From: Fundicoccus culcitae
GTDB taxonomy: Bacteria > Bacillota > Bacilli > Lactobacillales > Aerococcaceae
DNA: 64,000 nt
NCBI RefSeq assembly: GCF_024661895.1
Contig: NZ_CP102453.1
Span: forward strand, 1,426,001 to 1,490,000
Reading direction: 5' to 3'
Both the position numbers and the translations under genes were made by a program. The notes under the pieces are model-generated. The model saw only the letters and a list, made by a program, of their open reading frames with translations. It searched no databases and was not told the DNA's origin. Shown here piece after piece: positions 59,890 to 64,000 of this stretch (positions within the stretch are counted from its first letter, which is position 1; each line of letters begins with the position of its first letter).

Positions 59890-61689
59890 TTAACCCAACG
59901 CTTCGATTTGGTCGAGCAATTGGTCCACGTAGCCGATGGCGGACAACAAGGTTTGCTCATCGTGCATGGAAACGCCCGCCATGTCGGCCAACTCCAAAGG
60001 TGTTTTGGTACCACCGGCTTTCAAAACATCCAACCAAGCAGACACCGCCGCATCCTCTTTGAGCGCGATGCGTTGGCCGATGGAGGTCCCAATCGTCAAA
60101 CCGGCAGAATAGGTATAGGAATACAAGCCCATGAAATAATGCGGTTGACGCATCCAAGTCAACTCCGCTCCCTCATTAATTTCAACCGCATCGCCCCAGA
60201 ATTGCTCCAAGGTTTCCTTAAAGAAACGATTCAAACTCGCGGCATTCAGCAATTCTCCCGCATCAATCGCGCGGTAAACCTTCCGTTGGAAATCAGCTTC
60301 CAACAAATGCGTCACCATATTGTGGTAATACGTCCGCGAAATAAATTCCGCAATCAAAATTTGTTTTTGCTTAGCCTCAATCGGTTGATTCAATAAATAT
60401 TGGCACATAATCACTTCGTTCGCCGTCGATGGCGCCTCAACAAAATACGTACTTACATCTGGCGTCAAGACGGATTGATTTTTATGCGTTAATTGGAAAT
60501 GCCCCGCATGACCTAATTCATGCGCCAACACCAACACTTCACTTAACAAACCTGTCCAGTTCAACAAAATATACGACGGACCGCCATAAATCGTTGAACA
60601 AAAACCACCCGTTGACTTCGTTTTATTCATCGGATAATCGATCCAACGCTCGTCAAACGCCCGCGTCACCACCGCCGAATACTCCTCGCCCATGACTTGG
60701 AAGGCATCCTCAATCATCGTCCGACTATCAGCCACCGAAATTTTCGCCGACTCTTCAGGCGAAAACGGCATCTTGATGTCTGCCAGTGATATTTTTTCAA
60801 GTTTATGTTCTTTTTGTAACAAACGCGCATAACGTTGCATCACCGGCGCAAATTTTTCCATAATCACATCGATTTGACGGTGGTAAGCCTCTTGCGTCAC
60901 CTGTTGGTCAAACAACAAATAATCAAAGACCGACTCATAACCACGCAAAGTCGCAATTTTCTTTTCTGTTTGCACATGATTAATGTAATTAGCCGCCGCC
61001 GTGTTTTCAAATTTCCGCAAACCATCATGGAACGACTTCCACGCCCCATGCCGCACGCCCGGGTTCAAATGCGACTCCCAATCCCCCTCAAAGGCCGGGA
61101 ACGAATTGGCATAGGTCACCCCATCCACTTCAAAATCGTCAAAGGCCAAATCCTGAAACTTCATCGCCCCATACAACCGCGACTGATTGAAAATCGACCC
61201 ATCCAGCCCGCTCAACACCGACTCCACTTGCTCATCCAGCATCTGCCCTTCGACCCGCCGAACTTCCCGCAAGAAATATTGATAGCGAACCCCTTCCGGA
61301 TCGTCAACCACCTCACTAAATATCTCTGCATCAACCTTAGCCAGTGCCGGTAAGAAAAACGCCAGTTTTTGCCCCATCCACTCGCTTACCGTCATCAAAG
61401 TCGTCTCATTTTGCTCGTAAGTTTCATTCAGCTTATCCACTTCGTAACCCAAATTTGCATAGCCGAACACCGGATACGCCAATTCCTGAATCGCTTCATA
61501 ATCCTTTAAAGCCTGCAAAAGCGAACCCTTTTCAAAATAAATATCTCTGTATTTCTCTGCAAATGCATTCACCAATTCTTTCAATTGACCCAGTGCTGCT
61601 TCAAAATCCGCTTGTGATTTAAACAGCAAACTCAAGTCCCAAGTCAATTCTTCTGGTAATTCACTCCGTAACGGTAACGCTTGACTCAT
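59890..61689 (-). CDS. pepF: Oligoendopeptidase F (M3 metallopeptidase)
   Basis: 599 aa, the usual size. It cleaves peptides of about 7-17 residues in the cytoplasm. Zinc motif H390-ELGH-394 in VLAHELGHAGHF, then the third ligand in EAPSTANEVIMC; the C-terminal MGLYSYTYSAGLTIG stretch is typical of PepF. Single gene with its own terminator. Two copies of the 16-bp motif lie in its 5' third (61314-61329, 61535-61550). Confidence 0.96.
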   Translation of the reverse strand: MSQALPLRSELPEELTWDLSLLFKSQADFEAALGQLKELVNAFAEKYRDIYFEKGSLLQALKDYEAIQELAYPVFGYANLGYEVDKLNETYEQNETTLMTVSEWMGQKLAFFLPALAKVDAEIFSEVVDDPEGVRYQYFLREVRRVEGQMLDEQVESVLSGLDGSIFNQSRLYGAMKFQDLAFDDFEVDGVTYANSFPAFEGDWESHLNPGVRHGAWKSFHDGLRKFENTAAANYINHVQTEKKIATLRGYESVFDYLLFDQQVTQEAYHRQIDVIMEKFAPVMQRYARLLQKEHKLEKISLADIKMPFSPEESAKISVADSRTMIEDAFQVMGEEYSAVVTRAFDERWIDYPMNKTKSTGGFCSTIYGGPSYILLNWTGLLSEVLVLAHELGHAGHFQLTHKNQSVLTPDVSTYFVEAPSTANEVIMCQYLLNQPIEAKQKQILIAEFISRTYYHNMVTHLLEADFQRKVYRAIDAGELLNAASLNRFFKETLEQFWGDAVEINEGAELTWMRQPHYFMGLYSYTYSAGLTIGTSIGQRIALKEDAAVSAWLDVLKAGGTKTPLELADMAGVSMHDEQTLLSAIGYVDQLLDQIEALG

Positions 61690-61789
61690 TCAAACACCCT
61701 CAATCTATAAATTATGTGTCTATCATATCGAAATCCCGCAGCTTCGTCTAGTGAATCGCGTAGGTTGCTGAGTATATACAGAAATTTTG

Positions 61790-62030
61790 AGCTAAGTGGC
61801 CTACCAAAGGGTGGCCTAGACCACATAGACATTTAAGTGGCCACGCAATGTACTCCCTGGCCACTTCAAAGCTTAAGTGGCCGCACAACGGGACACCTGG
61901 CCACATAGCCACTTAAGTGGCCACGAAATGTACTCCCTGGCCACTTCAAAGCTTAAGTGGCCACGCAACGGGACACCCTGGCCACATAGCCACTTAAGTG
62001 GCCAGAAATTTCCTTCGCAGGCCACATCAA
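61790..62030. repeat. Hairpin array, family J (40-41 bp period)
   Basis: Units anchored on TAAGTGGCC at 61834, 61874, 61914, 61954 and 61995, alternating two sequence types (CAATGTACTCCC and CAACGGGACACC), so the true repeat may be 80 bp of two hairpins. TGGCCA and AAGTGG/CCACTT arms. No gene lies in 61690-62297. Confidence 0.85.
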
Positions 62031-62297
62031 CCATCATCAAATGTAAATGGAAGGCGCACTTCCCAACCTATCCATATCCATCCTTCAATTCTCGCAGAAA
62101 CTAACCCCCACCCATCAACAAACCGCCCACCATGAGTTTTCAATGAGATACTTATCCACAAGAAAACATTTATTTTTAATTTATTAGATTTTTCTATTCG
62201 TTTTTTAATCTAATCTTTATTTTATGGCTGGGATATGCTACACTGAAGGTGTATTAATGAATCGTTATATTAAATTATTTTAAAGGAGGTTTATCTG

Positions 62298-62579
62298 ATG
62301 GAGATTGATATTGGAACCAAGGAGTTGAATGATAAGGTCAGTGTCATTCGCATTTTATCGCACCCCATTCGCTATTCAATTGCGCTTATCCTCTATAAAC
62401 ACGGAGTACAAAATGTTGGTACGATTCAAAAAAGTCTCAATTTATCCCAATCAACTGTTTCGCAGCATATCAGTAAAATGCGTGAGGCGGGCATTGTTGC
62501 CTCGCGTCGGGAAGGCACAAAACTCTATTATTCATTAGTAGACCCAATGGCGATTAAAGTGATTGAAACCCTTGGGTAA
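62298..62579 (+). CDS. ArsR-family winged-helix repressor
   Basis: 93-aa DNA-binding protein, the usual size. The helix-turn-helix (about 38-65) reads VGTIQKSLNLSQSTVSQHIS, followed by a wing (ASRREGTKLYYSL). There is no ELCVCDL or other cysteine-rich metal site, so it is probably not a classic metal sensor. Ribosome site AAAGGAGG. It is a single gene with a terminator; no adjacent target is evident, though autoregulation is common in this family. Confidence 0.9.
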   Translation: MEIDIGTKELNDKVSVIRILSHPIRYSIALILYKHGVQNVGTIQKSLNLSQSTVSQHISKMREAGIVASRREGTKLYYSLVDPMAIKVIETLG

Positions 62580-62623
62580 CCTTTAACTAAATATCTCTGC
62601 TCAATTCCGAAGCAAATTTTCAA

Positions 62624-62658
62624 AATCGCTGGCCGCTCACTGAGGCTAGCGATTTTTT
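62624..62658 (+). terminator. Terminator of the ArsR-type gene
   Basis: AATCGCTGGCC/GGCTAGCGATT stem with one mismatch and a 9-nt loop, followed by six T. Confidence 0.82.
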
Positions 62659-62663
62659 GCGTT

Positions 62664-62703
62664 AAAAAAGCACGCACACCTCTTTTAACAGGCATGCATG
62701 CTT
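62664..62703 (-). terminator. Terminator of the aminotransferase gene
   Basis: On the minus strand AAGCATGCATGCC pairs, with some G-U pairs, with GGTGTGCGTGCTT, then T6. Confidence 0.7.
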
Positions 62704-62718
62704 GGGCGAGTAGCAGCG

Positions 62719-63930
62719 TTATTTATTTGAAAGGGTTTTAGTGGTTTGATTGGGCTCGACGGCCTCCAGGCGGAGTTTTTCGATAAAATCGGCCAGGCGA
62801 CCCATGGCGGTTCTGAGTTGGTTAATCGAATAGGCGTACGAAATGCGGACGAAGCCCTCGCCAGAAACGCCAAATGCGGTGCCAGGAACGACCGCCAGGT
62901 GCTGGTCTTCGATAAGACGCATCGAAAATGCCTCAGACGTCATGCCAAACTGCGAAATATTCGGAAAAACGTAAAAGGCACCTTGCGGCTCAAAACAAGG
63001 CAAGCCCATTTCGCGCAGGCTCAAAACCAGATAGCGACGGCGTTGGTTATAGGCGTCGCGCATATGATCAATGTCCGCTTGGCCATTTTTAATCGCCTCA
63101 ATGCCAGCAAATTGACTAATTGTACTCGCCGCCATAATTGAGGCTTGATGCACTTTAGCCATTTGCGATGTGATATAATCTGGCGCGCATAAATAACCTA
63201 AGCGCCAACCGGTCATGGCATAAGCCTTCGAAAAGCCGTTCATATAAATCGTCCGCTCGCGCATGCCAGGCACCGAAATAATGCTGGCGTGCGGTTTATC
63301 CAAATAAGTCAATTCCGAATAAATTTCATCAGTAATCACCAAGAGGTCGTGCTCGATAATAATGTCCGCAATGGCTTCAAGGTCTTCGCGTTCCATAATC
63401 GCCCCGGTCGGATTGTTCGGATAATTCAACACCAAAATTTTGCTCTTAGGCGTAATGGCGGCCCGTAGCGCTTCTGGCGTCAAACGAAAATTATCTTCCT
63501 CTTTTAAATGAATCGGCACCGGCACCCCGTCGGCCAACTGAATGCAAGACAAATAGGTCACATAAGCCGGAATGCAATAAATCACTTCATCCCCCGGGCT
63601 GACCGTCGACCGCAAAGCCACATCAATCGCCTCAGACCCCCCACTGGTTACTAACACTTCCGTATTTGGATCATAATAAATATCCGTTTTCTTCTTAATT
63701 TCATCCGCGATGGCTTGGCGAAGTTCAAGCATACCAGCATTCGAGGTGTAGTAGGTTTTCCCTTGCTGAATCGCATAAATCCCTTCATCACGCACATGCC
63801 AAGGTGTCGGAAAATCCGGTTCGCCTACCCCCAACGAAATAATATCATCATAAGCATTAGCCAACTCGAAAAAACGCCGAATCCCAGATTCTTGTAAATT
63901 CTGAACTTTTTCGTTAATAAAATTTCTCAT
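62719..63930 (-). CDS. Class I/II aminotransferase (PatA-like)
   Basis: 403-aa PLP enzyme. The PLP lysine is in NGFSKAYAMTGWRLGY; other ligands lie in NYPNNPTGAI, TDEIYSELTY and the late FVRISYA arginine. Members act on aromatic amino acids, aspartate or aminopimelate; the exact substrate is not readable. Its ATG overlaps the stop of the upstream gene (ATGA), so it is in an operon with it. The stop region carries the 16-bp motif (62713-62728). Confidence 0.92.
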   Translation of the reverse strand: MRNFINEKVQNLQESGIRRFFELANAYDDIISLGVGEPDFPTPWHVRDEGIYAIQQGKTYYTSNAGMLELRQAIADEIKKKTDIYYDPNTEVLVTSGGSEAIDVALRSTVSPGDEVIYCIPAYVTYLSCIQLADGVPVPIHLKEEDNFRLTPEALRAAITPKSKILVLNYPNNPTGAIMEREDLEAIADIIIEHDLLVITDEIYSELTYLDKPHASIISVPGMRERTIYMNGFSKAYAMTGWRLGYLCAPDYITSQMAKVHQASIMAASTISQFAGIEAIKNGQADIDHMRDAYNQRRRYLVLSLREMGLPCFEPQGAFYVFPNISQFGMTSEAFSMRLIEDQHLAVVPGTAFGVSGEGFVRISYAYSINQLRTAMGRLADFIEKLRLEAVEPNQTTKTLSNK

Positions 63931-64000
63931 GGGCTAACCGCCAATCGTTGTTCGCCCTCTTCTTGCACAAAAAGCGTGCCATGGTCCTTATATTTTTTCA
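63927..64000 (-). CDS. 3' end of an upstream gene, possibly Lrp/AsnC regulator
   Basis: Only the last 24 codons are inside the window, ending KYKDHGTLFVQEEGEQRLAVSP and TGA, which overlaps the aminotransferase ATG. Lrp/AsnC-type regulators commonly precede such aminotransferases in Lactobacillales and have similar tails; the assignment is inference. Confidence 0.45.
   Translation of the reverse strand, partial: KKYKDHGTLFVQEEGEQRLAVSP

Noticed and set aside
59692-59890. c-di-AMP (ydaO-type) riboswitch before the LysM/3D gene
   Set aside because: Such riboswitches often precede wall hydrolases, but the pepF terminator lies within about 80 nt of the start, leaving too little leader.

Overview
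The window looks like a low-to-moderate GC member of the Lactobacillales (Firmicutes). Shine-Dalgarno sites are strong (AGGAGG types), GTG and TTG starts occur, and several genes are typical of the group: PepF, Tex, a DUF896 protein, a YocH-like LysM/3D protein, YesMN-type regulators and LplB/LplC-type sugar permeases without their own ATPase. The family may be Aerococcaceae, but that is inference from gene content only. Most genes lie on the minus strand.

Layout. 0.8-4.5 kb: a YesM/YesN-like two-component pair. 5.2-7.4 kb: a complete IS66-family element (tnpB, tnpC) with terminal inverted repeats and a 7-bp target duplication, sitting inside a hairpin-repeat array. 7.7-8.6 kb: a NERD-domain protein. 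9.4-26.7 kb: a glycan-use region with a GH101 endo-alpha-N-acetylgalactosaminidase lacking a signal peptide, a GH2 beta-galactosidase, a double SGNH esterase, and an ABC importer (two permeases, a YesL-like protein, a lipoprotein receptor). 28-35.9 kb: CapA-like protein, AAA ATPase, two small membrane proteins, tRNA-Leu, LD-carboxypeptidase, a probable structured RNA, Tex and a PPP-family phosphatase. 36-38.8 kb: an NCS2 purine permease and a second NERD protein. 39.3-52.8 kb: an AT-richer ureide catabolism island (allE, allD, pucR, allC, MFS carrier, a fused FdrA-YlbE, allH, carbamate kinase, DAACS symporter). It can take allantoate through ureidoglycine, ureidoglycolate and oxalurate to oxamate plus carbamoyl phosphate, and make ATP with carbamate kinase. 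No allantoinase is present here. 53.4-64 kb: DUF896, 5'-nucleotidase, MBL hydrolase, RluA, LysM/3D protein, PepF, an ArsR-type regulator, an aminotransferase and the 3' end of another gene.

The most unusual content is non-coding. Nearly every long intergenic gap holds tandem arrays of short hairpin units. At least ten unit families unrelated in sequence occur, yet almost all repeat with a period of 40-41 bp, and units of different families follow each other in the same register. Many arrays are bounded or interrupted by copies of the IS66 terminal repeat. Several segments are non-autonomous IS66-ended elements (MITE-like), one with a perfect 8-bp target duplication. A separate 102-bp tandem array (8 units) lies between two copies of such an element. 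Independently, a 16-bp motif (GCAGNGATATTTAKTT) is scattered through genes and at stop codons about thirty times, resembling the distribution of DNA uptake sequences.
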